64,000 bases of DNA from Bacillaceae bacterium OF18-1A (GTDB taxonomy: Bacteria; Bacillota; Bacilli; Bacillales; Bacillaceae_G), in assembly GCA_027694045.1 (NCBI GenBank), contig JAQEWB010000001.1:620001-684000 (forward strand), written 5' to 3'. The notes beneath the pieces were generated by a model. That model made no database searches, had not been told where the DNA came from, and saw only the letters and a program-made list of their open reading frames with translations. Both the position numbers and the translations under genes were made by a program. Shown one piece after another: positions 28,612 to 38,836 of this stretch (within the stretch, counting starts at the first letter, position 1; every line of letters starts with the position of its first letter).

Positions 28612-28843
28612 ATATTCTTACCTCCAAACTAATTAATTTATGCCTCTAGTAAATAACTCGTTTAAAAATCGTTCATCCTCTTTAAAATTTTTACAATAAA
28701 AAGAACATCCTGTTAAAAAAACACTCAACTTTTCAGTTCTTAAACGTCAATTTTTTGCACTACTATTATACGTATTGTTCTTCAAATAATGTTTATCCAC
28801 TTTTTAAAAATTAATATATTAAATTTATATTTAATATATTTAA

Positions 28844-29001
28844 ATAAAGTGAAACTTTAATCAGTGGGAGTTTTGTTCATCCCCCACTGATTATTAGCCC
28901 TCACCAATCGGACTTTTACGGACAGTTGATCCCCCACCTAACTTCTTTGCTTCCGCTAAATTTTGAGGTGGGGGTCTTACTGCCCGTTAAAGCGGGATAA
29001 A
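28844..29001 (+). repeat. bcr1-like repeat, full length (158 bp)
   Basis: ATAAA at 28844-28848 and again at 28997-29001. It carries all blocks of the repeat: GTGAAACTTTAATCAGTGGG, CTGATTATTAGCCCTCACCA, the GGTGGGGGTCTTACTGCCCG segment and the GCGGGATAAA end. It is in the opposite orientation to the copy at 11542-11695. Confidence 0.8.
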
Positions 29002-29137
29002 ATATTGTTATATCAACATCTTATACAATTATTATGATTTTCGTATCAACAAATCCCATAATATTCCATTGTAATTCTTAATATTAAAATGTAATATTAT
29101 ATTGTCTTACTATCTATTTATAACTCACACACTAACT

Positions 29138-29170
29138 AGAAAAGGGAACTCTATATGAGTTCCCTTTTCT
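29138..29170. other. Perfect 14-bp inverted repeat
   Basis: Arms AGAAAAGGGAACTC and GAGTTCCCTTTTCT with a five-base loop. It resembles a terminator but no gene ends nearby on either strand, so it may mark a small transcript or a lost gene. Confidence 0.55.
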
Positions 29171-29296
29171 AATTTAGGTTGCATGATTTTTCATGAAAAT
29201 CCACTTTTATTTTATGTTCATTACTCTGGGATAATGTGAAATATTCAAGGATTTTACTACAGTAACTGTATACGATAATCTAGCACTTTCATTTTA

Positions 29297-29376
29297 ATAA
29301 AGTGAAACTTTATTCACCAAGAGGGGGGATCCCCCTCACAAATCGAACATTTACTGCCCACAAATAGCAAAATAAA
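29297..29376 (+). repeat. bcr1-like repeat, short (80 bp)
   Basis: ATAAA at both ends (29297-29301, 29372-29376), with GTGAAACTTTATTCACC at the left and a CTGCCCACAAATAGC right part. The centre is deleted but the flanking duplication is kept. Confidence 0.7.
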
Positions 29377-29410
29377 GAAACATTCAAATAACACCTAATT
29401 TTTTTAACAT

Positions 29411-29453
29411 AAAAAAAACAGAAATCTAGCACAATGCTAAATCTCTGTTTTTC
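29411..29453 (-). terminator. Terminator of prsA
   Basis: Stem AACAGAAATCTAGCA / TGCTAAATCTCTGTT (one mismatch pair) with a T-run on the minus strand, 12 bases past the stop. Confidence 0.8.
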
Positions 29454-29464
29454 CTCTTTCCATA

Positions 29465-30316
29465 TTATTTCTTTTCTAGAAATTCAAATGTATCTTTAAG
29501 TTCTTTATCATTCACCTTAATATTTGCGTCTTTCAATAAATCATTGACTACTTGCTGTTTCCATTTACCCGTCGTATCTTGCAATCTTTGTTGCTCTAAA
29601 TCTTTACGGATTTTATCCTTCACTTCATCAAACGGCTCCAATTCTTTTTTATCAGTCACTTTAATAATGTGATAACCGTAAGTTGTTTTAACTGGTTCAC
29701 TTACTTGCCCCGCATCTAATTTATACGCAGCTTCCTCAAATTCTTTTACTGTTTGTCCAGGTGCAAAACCAGGTATTTCTCCGCCCTGTTCCTTTGAACC
29801 AGTATCTTCTGAATATTGCTTCGCTAAGGCAGCAAAATCTTCACCATTATTTATTTTTTCTTTTACATCTTTAGCAGTTTTTTCATCTTTTACTAAAATG
29901 TGACTTACTTTCATCTCTGGTTTATAGTTATCTTTTACATCTTTTTCTGTGACAGTCGCTTTAATTGCTTTCTCAAATGCAATTTCTGGCTTCATTCTCT
30001 CTTTTAATTCATCTTCGTTTTTCAATCCTACTTGTTCTAAGCTCGATTTAAAACTGTCACCCATTTTATCTTTCGCTTCTTCTACTTGTTTTGTTACTTC
30101 CTCATCTGAAACTTTATATTTATCTAGCAATGCTTTGCTCAATACCATTTGATATAAAGTACTTTCTCCATATTTTTGTCGTAATTCTTTACTTAACTCT
30201 TTTTCTGTAACATTCCCTACTTTTGATGTTACTACATTTTCTGAGGAACCACATGCAGATAATGCAAGCACCACACATGAAATAATTGTTCCCAAAAATA
30301 GCTTTTTCTTTTTCAA
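29465..30316 (-). CDS. prsA: Foldase lipoprotein PrsA
   Basis: A 283-residue membrane-anchored chaperone and peptidyl-prolyl isomerase that folds exported proteins on the outer face of the membrane. The signal peptide ends in the lipobox VLALSAC, with lipidation on that cysteine. The parvulin (PpiC) domain starts near MKVSHILVKDEKTAKDV (about residue 133) and contains QYSEDTGSKEQGGEIPGF and TTYGYHIIKV. The start is TTG at 30316 after GAGGT at good spacing; an ATG at 30346 lacks a ribosome site. The length fits the third PrsA paralogue of the group, though which paralogue it is cannot be settled here. Confidence 0.93.
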   Translation of the reverse strand: MKKKKLFLGTIISCVVLALSACGSSENVVTSKVGNVTEKELSKELRQKYGESTLYQMVLSKALLDKYKVSDEEVTKQVEEAKDKMGDSFKSSLEQVGLKNEDELKERMKPEIAFEKAIKATVTEKDVKDNYKPEMKVSHILVKDEKTAKDVKEKINNGEDFAALAKQYSEDTGSKEQGGEIPGFAPGQTVKEFEEAAYKLDAGQVSEPVKTTYGYHIIKVTDKKELEPFDEVKDKIRKDLEQQRLQDTTGKWKQQVVNDLLKDANIKVNDKELKDTFEFLEKK

Positions 30317-30613
30317 TTCAAATACCTCACTTTTATCAATATGCAAAAGTAACTATACACTTTCCTTGTGAAAACAGTGTGTTTTCTATTTGTAATTCAT
30401 TTCATTTGAATTACACCCTGTACTAAAATGATACACTTCCCGCTATTTAAAGAAAGTGGACCAGCTGTCACAATTGGTCATTATTAAATTTTTAACTCGT
30501 TAAAATTTGATAATACAATCAACTTCACTAAAATTACATATTATATTAATACACCTATTCACCAAAATCACAAGGTGAATGATACCCTCTACTCAATATT
30601 AGGAGCGGATTTC

Positions 30614-30817
30614 ATGAAAAAAAGACCTATCGAGTTCAAAGTTCCACCTAATTCAAAACTAAAAGTTACATTTTTCGGTCCTTGTAACGAAGTAATTACA
30701 AACATTTCTATAATTAATCAACTTCTCATTCCTAAATACCAAACTATAACTCAATACCCAGACTATAAAAAATATGAAATTGAAGCACAATCACTATCTC
30801 GTTGCAAATCCTCATAA
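30614..30817 (+). CDS. Hypothetical protein, 67 residues
   Basis: A small protein starting MKKRPIEFKVPPNSKLKVTF after AGGAG at good spacing; the open frame reaches back to 30575 without a ribosome site. The first half looks like beta strands (VPPNSKLKVTFFGPCNE). It has two cysteines. The family is not recognised. It stands alone, divergent from prsA. Confidence 0.55.
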   Translation: MKKRPIEFKVPPNSKLKVTFFGPCNEVITNISIINQLLIPKYQTITQYPDYKKYEIEAQSLSRCKSS

Positions 30818-33475
<2,658 letters not shown>

Positions 33476-33489
33476 TAAATTTATTTACA

Positions 33490-33526
33490 AACAAAAAAGA
33501 ATCCAAATTCGGATTCTTTTTTGTTT
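33490..33526 (+). terminator. Terminator of the collagen-like gene
   Basis: Stem ACAAAAAAGAATCC / GGATTCTTTTTTGT with a short loop, 13 bases past the stop. Confidence 0.85.
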
Positions 33527-33779
33527 TGTTATCCACACTTTCTCATCTTATTCAGCTTGTATAACTCAAAATGCAAAATTGCATATTTTATTATCTCAAT
33601 ATTACTTTATTAACTTCATATAGATATAATTCCATTCACAACACCTTATAAATCAACATTTGTAATTTTATCCCTTATTTAAATCCCAATACAATTACCT
33701 CTAAACACTATATTCGAATAATTATATTGGAATTTCTTGTTGTATACACATGTATATTTTTAATGTATTATATACGAGA

Positions 33780-33850
33780 AGAGTAAGGTAAGAGTTACTC
33801 TTTGCCATTTTAGGAAAGGTTCTGTTGAAAACAACAGAACCTTTTTTCTT
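33780..33850 (+). ncRNA. Candidate small RNA
   Basis: A TATTATAT -10-like string at 33766-33773 is followed by about 65 bases with no ORF: a hairpin GAGTAA / TTACTC, then a strong terminator AAAGGTTCTGTTG / CAACAGAACCTTT with a T-run. The -35 spacing is poor (TTGTAT 20 bases up), so the promoter is weak evidence. It could also be the leader and terminator of a lost gene. Confidence 0.35.
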
Positions 33851-34143
33851 GAAATTACATTTTTATTTAAATATTATATTTTCCCCACTGCAAAATCTCA
33901 TTTTAATAGTCCCGAAAAACATAAAAATCACAGAGTTATCCTTCTTCTCTTTGACAAAACAGGCTATGTTTTAACATTAGCCCATGTATACATATGCCCC
34001 TTTCATATTTCGATTCCTAAGTACTTCCTCTCAATAATTTTCAATTATTCTTCATCCGAAACGTATATTATGATTCTCACCCCTCACCTTTCATCTAAAT
34101 AAAAGTTTCATAACGTGTTATTAATCATTTATTTGCATAACCA

Positions 34144-34285
34144 ATTTTCTGGAAATTCATGGGGAAGCCCTATCAATGCAGTCGATATAGCCTTGTTGAC
34201 TGGCACTATATCAGGTTCTCCATATGATCCACTAACAAATTTATTCTCTAATAATAGTAGTGCTGTATTTAGTGATCAACGTTAA
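34144..34285 (+). pseudogene. C-terminal remnant of an unknown gene
   Basis: An open frame reads QFSGNSWGSPINAVDIALL, then TGTISGSPYDPLTNLF and NNSSAVFSDQR to a TAA, followed by a good terminator. In-frame stops lie upstream and there is no start with a ribosome site, so only the tail of the gene survives. The terminator directly after it supports the view that this was the true 3' end. Family not recognised. Confidence 0.45.
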
Positions 34286-34292
34286 AATGATG

Positions 34293-34326
34293 AGAGCCCC
34301 TTTACATTTCTAAAGGGGCTTTTTGA
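34293..34326 (+). terminator. Terminator after the remnant
   Basis: Stem AGCCCCTTTA / TAAAGGGGCT with a T-run. Confidence 0.8.
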
Positions 34327-34384
34327 TTTCTCTATGTAATTCCCCTCCAAAATAACTCTATTGTTTCATCGATTCATTTAATAT

Positions 34385-34509
34385 ATAAAACGAGACTTTA
34401 ATTAGGCTCACCAATTGGGCTTTTACGGACAGTAAAACTCCTAGCTAGCTTCCCTGCATTCGCCGAATTTTGAGATAGGAGTCTTACTGCCTACAAATAT
34501 CGGAATAAA
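34385..34509 (+). repeat. bcr1-like repeat, diverged (125 bp)
   Basis: ATAAA at 34385-34389 and 34505-34509. Recognisable blocks are GACTTTAATTAGG, CTCACCAATTGGGCTTTTACGG and GTCTTACTGCC; about 30 bases are missing and many bases changed. Confidence 0.65.
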
Positions 34510-34546
34510 AAAGCACGTTATTCGTCATGTTAACGATAGCGTGCTT
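34507..34546 (-). terminator. Terminator of a decayed minus-strand gene
   Basis: Stem around AAGCACG / CGTGCTT with paired inner bases and a T-run on the minus strand. It starts inside the ATAAA end of the adjacent repeat. Confidence 0.55.
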
Positions 34547-34563
34547 CACTCCTCTTCTTTATT

Positions 34564-34650
34564 TTACTTCTCTAATTTCCCCTTTTTCTTTGCGCCGTCT
34601 ATTTCCTTCAATAAATCTTCCAACACTTCTTTTATGTTACTAGCATTTAT
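34564..34650 (-). pseudogene. C-terminal remnant ending KKKGKLEK
   Basis: A short minus-strand frame reads SNIKEVLEDLLKEIDGAKKK and GKLEK to a stop, followed by the terminator above. Stops lie upstream in frame and there is no ribosome site. The helical Lys/Glu-rich tail is too short to assign. Confidence 0.35.
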
Positions 34651-34818
34651 CAGTCAATATACGATATTAAAATCATTTACTTCAACCCTTAAAAATGATC
34701 TTTTTTAAAAGCATTCCTTATTTCTACTTTTCCACCGTAATCTATCCGCTTCTACCGTTCCGAAGGTTGTCCTATTTACATTTTATATTAATAAGTAAGA
34801 AAAGGAGGTGTAAGTAGA

Positions 34819-35055
34819 ATGTCTTGTATTATTACAGGTTTAACTCAACCACTTTGTTTAACTCTTGTTTATAATATTTCCAATGGTAAACTTGTATCTT
34901 CCTCCGTTGAGTGTGGAGCATGTTCTCTATCAACAGAATTCAATTATGATAGTAAGAATCTAGTTATTAGAGTACCATTTACTGGTGAAGGTACACTTGT
35001 ATTCAATAATAATTTTGAAGCAAGTTGCGTTACAACAAATATAACTCAACCTTAA
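34819..35055 (+). CDS. Hypothetical Cys-containing protein, 78 residues
   Basis: A small protein starting MSCIITGLTQPLCLTLVYN with a very strong AAAGGAGGTG site. It has five cysteines (3, 13, 32, 35 and one near the end) and otherwise beta-like sequence (LVIRVPFTGEGTLVFNNNF). The composition and the nearby exosporium gene suggest a spore-surface protein, but this is inference only. A good terminator follows. Confidence 0.65.
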   Translation: MSCIITGLTQPLCLTLVYNISNGKLVSSSVECGACSLSTEFNYDSKNLVIRVPFTGEGTLVFNNNFEASCVTTNITQP

Positions 35056-35074
35056 TTAAAGCTATTTATTTTTA

Positions 35075-35108
35075 GGGAAAAGTAGAATTGCAAATTCTAT
35101 TTTTCCCC
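35075..35108 (+). terminator. Terminator after the 78-residue gene
   Basis: Stem GGGAAAAGTAGAATT / AATTCTATTTTTCCC (one mismatch), 20 bases past the stop. Confidence 0.7.
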
Positions 35109-35268
35109 GTCCTCTCTTTTTTAATAAGATATGAAACTCCCATTTATAAATTCAAATAACTATTTTGTTTAATTTACAACATACAATTGCTTGTCCATTT
35201 CTATTCTTTCTACTTTTACATTAGCTATTAGTAACACAATAAGTATGTAAATTCAGGAGGTATTTTTC

Positions 35269-35388
35269 GTTCGAAGACAAAAAGTTCATAACCCAGAAGA
35301 AATCAAGTGAAAAATAATTGAGATGAAAAAGGATAATTATTCGAATCATACCATTAGAAAAAGAAATATATCTATGTTGCTGAACTAG
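35269..35388 (+). pseudogene. Decayed transposase N-terminus (IS3 orfA-like helix-turn-helix)
   Basis: An AGGAGG site is followed by a frame reading RRQKVHNPEEIK, a TGA, then KIIEMKKDNYSNHTI. It resembles the first helix-turn-helix of IS3-family OrfA proteins, in which the TGA position would be a tryptophan (TGG) and the first codon, GTT here, an ATG. Start loss, a nonsense change and truncation show it is dead. Confidence 0.5.
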
Positions 35389-35589
35389 TCGTACTCGTCA
35401 TCGATTTTAGGATCAATTCGCATCATTAGTCCAAAATTACCCTCTAAAGAATATAGAGAACAGATGGTTAATTACTTTGATCTGTTCCTCAGTTGCATGA
35501 TTCACTTCATTCAAAAGTTTGACACAACCCTAGAAAAAGCTTATAAAGAAAAGTGAGGTTCTTGATATTCGCTTCCATAATCTAAGGTT

Positions 35590-35751
35590 ATGTTAAAGCA
35601 AGGTATACATCCGAAGATCGTAAGTGAACGATTAGGATATAAAAGAGTAGGTATTACACTAGACACCTACTCACATGTTGTACCAGGACCCCAAGAGACT
35701 GCGGTGGAGCAATTTGCAAACGAGTTTTTCGGAGAAAAAAATTCTCGTTAG
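35590..35751 (+). pseudogene. C-terminal fragment of a tyrosine recombinase (integrase)
   Basis: 53 codons read MLKQGIHPKIVSERLGYKRV, then GITLDTYSHVVPG and EQFANEFFGEK. It contains the end of the catalytic domain with the nucleophile tyrosine in DTYSHV. The Arg and His-rich boxes upstream are gone. It is a relic of an earlier element, on the host side of the present prophage end. Confidence 0.75.
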
Positions 35752-35834
35752 AATTTCGTTAGAAGTTTTCGTTTTAAGTAAAAACACCACCTAAATAATT
35801 CTAAATATTACAAGTGAAAAAGGAGCAACAAAAC

Positions 35835-35945
35835 ATGAAAGAAATTAAATCTGAACAGGAATTCAAAGACATCATCGCAAGTGAGGAGCCAGTCGTTGTT
35901 AAGTTCTTTACTACGTGGTGCCCAGATTGTGTACGGGTGAAGTAG
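35835..35945 (+). pseudogene. Thioredoxin-family gene truncated at the prophage end
   Basis: It starts with GGAGCAAC and ATG and reads [19 protein letters not shown] then [15 protein letters not shown], a normal thioredoxin N-terminus including the WCPDC redox motif. It stops two codons later (VK, TAG). Thioredoxins continue for about 70 more residues, so the gene is cut at about 35936. Prophage genes begin directly after, so this is the likely left attachment site. Confidence 0.75.
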
Positions 35946-36054
35946 TAAGAATTATGTATGATTATACAACGTTAATAAGCGTTAATATATAAAGGTTTAG
36001 AGGACATATCAGCGACCATTCACCTCTTACCATTGTTAAAAAGTATTCGTTTAG

Positions 36055-36090
36055 TTTGCAGTTTTGTTTGCAGTTTTGTTTGCAAACTTG
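36055..36090. repeat. Three tandem 12-bp repeats near the prophage end
   Basis: TTTGCAGTTTTG occurs twice, then TTTGCAAACTTG, about 120 bases inside the inferred prophage end. Spaced or tandem short repeats at this position can be integrase arm-binding sites. Confidence 0.4.
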
Positions 36091-36101
36091 TTAGCACTTT
36101 T

Positions 36102-36722
36102 TTATATTTCTTCTATTACATATACCTTCACAAACACATCATATCTAGCTGCTAATTCTTCTAATTTCTTTTCTCTATATTTCGTGACTGTAAAAAAATG
36201 AATGATTGGCATTTTCCCATTATGCTTCTGCTTATAAATTTGCGTAAACTCTTCATATTTTTTTAACTTCTCTTCATTTATTTTCATCTTCTGTGAGCGA
36301 TCTACCTCGACTGCATGAAGTATGCTTTCTTCATCACGAAACTTCACATCGGGGACAATCTTCTTTTTCTCCTTATTTTTGATATAACGTATATCCGTTT
36401 CAATCTGCCAATCGTCCGGACAAAATAAATGTAGCCATGCTTCGTTCCGTAATAATGCATGAGCTAGCTTTCCTCTTGAAACAACCTTTCCGTCATCACC
36501 AAACATGGCATGCCCTTCTTTATTGAGATAATACACATATTCTTTCCCTTGCATCGTTTTACTCACATACGGCTTTAAATCTCCCATAATACGGTTTGCA
36601 TTTCGGATACCGCCCATATCATGCACACTCATTAAATGTCTTCTTGTTGCAAACTGCAATTTCCTAATCGTCGCAAGTATCGCCATCTGACGGTTGATTT
36701 TCATGTGACGCTGGATGTTCAT
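36102..36722 (-). CDS. Replication-relaxation family protein
   Basis: A 206-residue protein with an N-terminal winged-helix-like region (MAILATIRKLQFATRRHLMS) and a C-terminal nuclease-like or relaxase-like fold (VPDVKFRDEESILHAVEVDR). This is the layout of 'replication-relaxation' proteins found beside FtsK-like genes in Bacillus phages and plasmids. The start at 36722 follows GAGGTGG; the frame to 36737 lacks a site. It overlaps the FtsK-like gene by 59 bases, so the two are tightly coupled. The biochemical role is not known to me. Confidence 0.75.
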   Translation of the reverse strand: MNIQRHMKINRQMAILATIRKLQFATRRHLMSVHDMGGIRNANRIMGDLKPYVSKTMQGKEYVYYLNKEGHAMFGDDGKVVSRGKLAHALLRNEAWLHLFCPDDWQIETDIRYIKNKEKKKIVPDVKFRDEESILHAVEVDRSQKMKINEEKLKKYEEFTQIYKQKHNGKMPIIHFFTVTKYREKKLEELAARYDVFVKVYVIEEI

Positions 36723-37851
36723 GTTTTTCCACCTCATATTCTTTTAGATGTTTCCACATCATTGCATCACTAATATAAGGAACTTGAATTTCAGTGAGCC
36801 GATCTGTTTTGAAAATCGCGCGCCCTGGAATACTCTGTATCGATTCTAATCCAGGTTCATCAATCACTACTTCAGATGCAGTTTTAGTCGGTAAACGAAA
36901 ACCTAATTTCGCATCTGCATTTTGCTTCACTTGGCGCGGTAAGGTATCGCCAGTTGGGTATTGCGTACAAAAGATTAATCTAAAACCAAGCGCTCCACCA
37001 ATACGTGCAATATGAGAGAGTCTTTGTTGACAAAGACCTAATAGTTTTCTTTGCGCTTCCTTCATGCTTCTATCCGGACATAATTCTGCCCCTTCATCTA
37101 CGATGACAAAGAAACGTTCTTTTTCATTTGTTTCCACAACATTCGTGTACCTATTTTCTTTCATGTATTGTAATTTCTCTTCCATCTTCTTTAAAATGTT
37201 TTCCAGTACTACGAATGCTTGCACAGGCGTTTCAGCCACCTGTTCGACTTGCTGCAAGTTTTTATATGGTCCGAACTCTAATCCGCCTTTTAAATCGATA
37301 ATATACAGATGCGTATGATTCGGTTGTGCTGTAATAAGAGAAGTGACGACATTCTTCAAAAAGACCGTCTTCCCCATTCTTGTTAATCCACCTAATGTCA
37401 TGTGTGGTGTTTTATCAAAATCATGATAAATCAGTTTTTCTAAACTCTGCCCCATCGGAACACGCCATTTCCCTTTCTTCACTAATCCTGTTGACCAGTT
37501 CCATTTCTTTGGTATCTCTCTATGGAATACACGGATATTCAATTTATAATTATCGTACTCAATCCGTACCGGCTTACTTAATCCTTCGCTTACCACATCT
37601 TCTACCTTCTGAATAATTTTACTCGGCATGCCAAGTGGCAAGGTGTATACATAAGTCGTACTACGATCATCTTCGATTTGCTTTTGAAATTTTGGATACT
37701 GTAATTTTTCTTCATTATTTCTTTTAATCGCAATACCAGCTACTTCGAAAAACACTTGTATCTTTCGTTTATCATCATTTTTACGTTTGAACTTCTCACC
37801 GAATAATGCCACTGTCAAACCTGCAGCTGGAACAAGTAATAATTCAATCAT
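36664..37851 (-). CDS. FtsK/SpoIIIE-like DNA translocase (phage)
   Basis: A 395-residue P-loop ATPase. Walker A is in GGLTRMGKTVFLKN (about residue 160) and Walker B in FFVIVDEGAEL. One membrane-like N-terminal segment (MIELLLVPAAGLTVALFG) precedes a soluble domain. It is far shorter than cellular FtsK, matching the plasmid and phage type that works with a replication or relaxation protein. ATG 37851 with GGGGAG at eight bases is preferred over GTG 37860. Its role in this prophage (episomal transfer, partition or regulation) is not known. Confidence 0.82.
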   Translation of the reverse strand: MIELLLVPAAGLTVALFGEKFKRKNDDKRKIQVFFEVAGIAIKRNNEEKLQYPKFQKQIEDDRSTTYVYTLPLGMPSKIIQKVEDVVSEGLSKPVRIEYDNYKLNIRVFHREIPKKWNWSTGLVKKGKWRVPMGQSLEKLIYHDFDKTPHMTLGGLTRMGKTVFLKNVVTSLITAQPNHTHLYIIDLKGGLEFGPYKNLQQVEQVAETPVQAFVVLENILKKMEEKLQYMKENRYTNVVETNEKERFFVIVDEGAELCPDRSMKEAQRKLLGLCQQRLSHIARIGGALGFRLIFCTQYPTGDTLPRQVKQNADAKLGFRLPTKTASEVVIDEPGLESIQSIPGRAIFKTDRLTEIQVPYISDAMMWKHLKEYEVEKHEHPASHENQPSDGDTCDD

Positions 37852-37969
37852 TTTCTCCACTCCCCATATACCCTTTATTAGGGTATATATCCCTTATTTT
37901 TGGAAGACTGCCGTACGTGCTATATGTTAACGACCTGTAAATGTCCTGTAATTCCAGGTTGGTATTCCC

Positions 37970-38152
37970 TTATAGAAACGCGAAAAGAACATAACGTAGA
38001 AGATACAAGAACGAGCCTGTGAGTGTTGTATACATGGTCATACGTGGAAGCCAATGTGGAACACTCTGCCCCATTTTTTCTGCCACCTTCATCGTAATCA
38101 CTGACAAGCCAGTTGCCGTCCATACTACTACTGCTTCACCAACGATTGTCAT
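37970..38152 (-). CDS. Small phage membrane protein, 60 residues
   Basis: Starts MTIVGEAVVVWTATGLSVIT and has two hydrophobic segments. It overlaps the end of the upstream gene by four bases (ATGA), a sign of coupling, and lies just before the FtsK-like gene. The overlap favours this frame over a competing one at 37920-38123. The function is unknown; a partner of the FtsK-like protein is a guess. Confidence 0.6.
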   Translation of the reverse strand: MTIVGEAVVVWTATGLSVITMKVAEKMGQSVPHWLPRMTMYTTLTGSFLYLLRYVLFAFL

Positions 38153-38451
38153 TTGAATCCCTCTTTTCGAATGAGTTGTAATCCCTTCGGTGTCATAACC
38201 GGTTGATACTCATTGATGACATCGCCCCAGTCCAGTACTTCATCATCGTCTTCATATAAATCATCCATGATATCGTTCGATAAACGGTAATAGCCTTTAT
38301 ATTCGCGTTTGTTAAAAACCTCATGTCTTTCCATGTGATCCACGATGGCATTTGTTTCTTTCTTACCACTAGAACCCTTATACATATTTCTCAATTCTTT
38401 TGACGGATACAGGTAAGGCGTTTCATTTAAGTGTGAATATTGCCAACGCAT
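38149..38451 (-). CDS. Hypothetical phage protein, 100 residues
   Basis: A charged soluble protein starting MRWQYSHLNETPYLYP after GGGAGAGG; an alternative GTG start at 38487 has a weaker GAGG. It reads like a small winged-helix protein (HEVFNKREYKGYYRLSNDIM) with an acidic middle (DLYEDDDEVLDWGDV). First gene of the leftward group with the membrane protein, FtsK-like and relaxation genes. Family not recognised. Confidence 0.6.
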   Translation of the reverse strand: MRWQYSHLNETPYLYPSKELRNMYKGSSGKKETNAIVDHMERHEVFNKREYKGYYRLSNDIMDDLYEDDDEVLDWGDVINEYQPVMTPKGLQLIRKEGFK

Positions 38452-38511
38452 ATGCGCCCTCTCCCTTCGTGATGTCCTTGATTCCACTTGGTATTCCTCG
38501 TGGTCTTGATA

Positions 38512-38526
38512 TAGGTATATGACCTA
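38512..38526. promoter_or_regulatory. Candidate phage operator
   Basis: TAGGTATATGACCTA, an inverted repeat with 5-bp arms, lies between the leftward 100-residue gene and the rightward XRE gene. The position suits a binding site for the XRE regulator. Confidence 0.35.
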
Positions 38527-38602
38527 GAAAGAAGGATTTTGCATGTCCAATTGAAAAAATAATAAAAAGGCCAATAATTATTTTTATAAAGGAGGGTTTG
38601 TT

Positions 38603-38800
38603 TTGGAGAGTCGCTTAAAAGAAATACTCGATGAAAGAGGACTCAAATACGGATTTATCGCAAAAAAAGCCAATATAACTAATGCAACAATGACAAATCT
38701 AATTAAAGGGGGTATCCCGACACTCCCTGTTGCGTATCGTATCGCGAAAGTTTTGGATTTACCTGTAGAAAAAATATGGGTCGAAGAAGAAATAGAATAA
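38603..38800 (+). CDS. XRE-family helix-turn-helix regulator
   Basis: A 65-residue Cro/C1-type protein that is one HTH domain (LKEILDERGLKYGFIAKKAN, then ATMTNLIKGG, then YRIAKVLDLPVEKIW). The start is TTG after AAGGAGGG. Being so small and at the divergent centre of this region, it probably controls the accessory genes or the leftward operon, not the main lysogeny switch, which should be outside the window. Confidence 0.85.
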   Translation: MESRLKEILDERGLKYGFIAKKANITNATMTNLIKGGIPTLPVAYRIAKVLDLPVEKIWVEEEIE

Positions 38801-38836
38801 ACATCATTTGGACATACTCATACTGAGGTGAATTGC

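Larger units (their letters stand above)
28612..29464. other. Gene-free stretch with two bcr1-like repeats
   Basis: About 850 bases without a supported gene. It contains the repeats at 28844-29001 and 29297-29376, a perfect 14-bp inverted repeat at 29138-29170, and the prsA terminator at 29411. The rest is AT-rich spacer. Confidence 0.6.

Noticed and set aside
37920..38123. 67-codon frame overlapping the small prophage membrane protein
   Set aside because: The competing frame has an ATGA overlap with its neighbour and a proper membrane profile; this one has neither.
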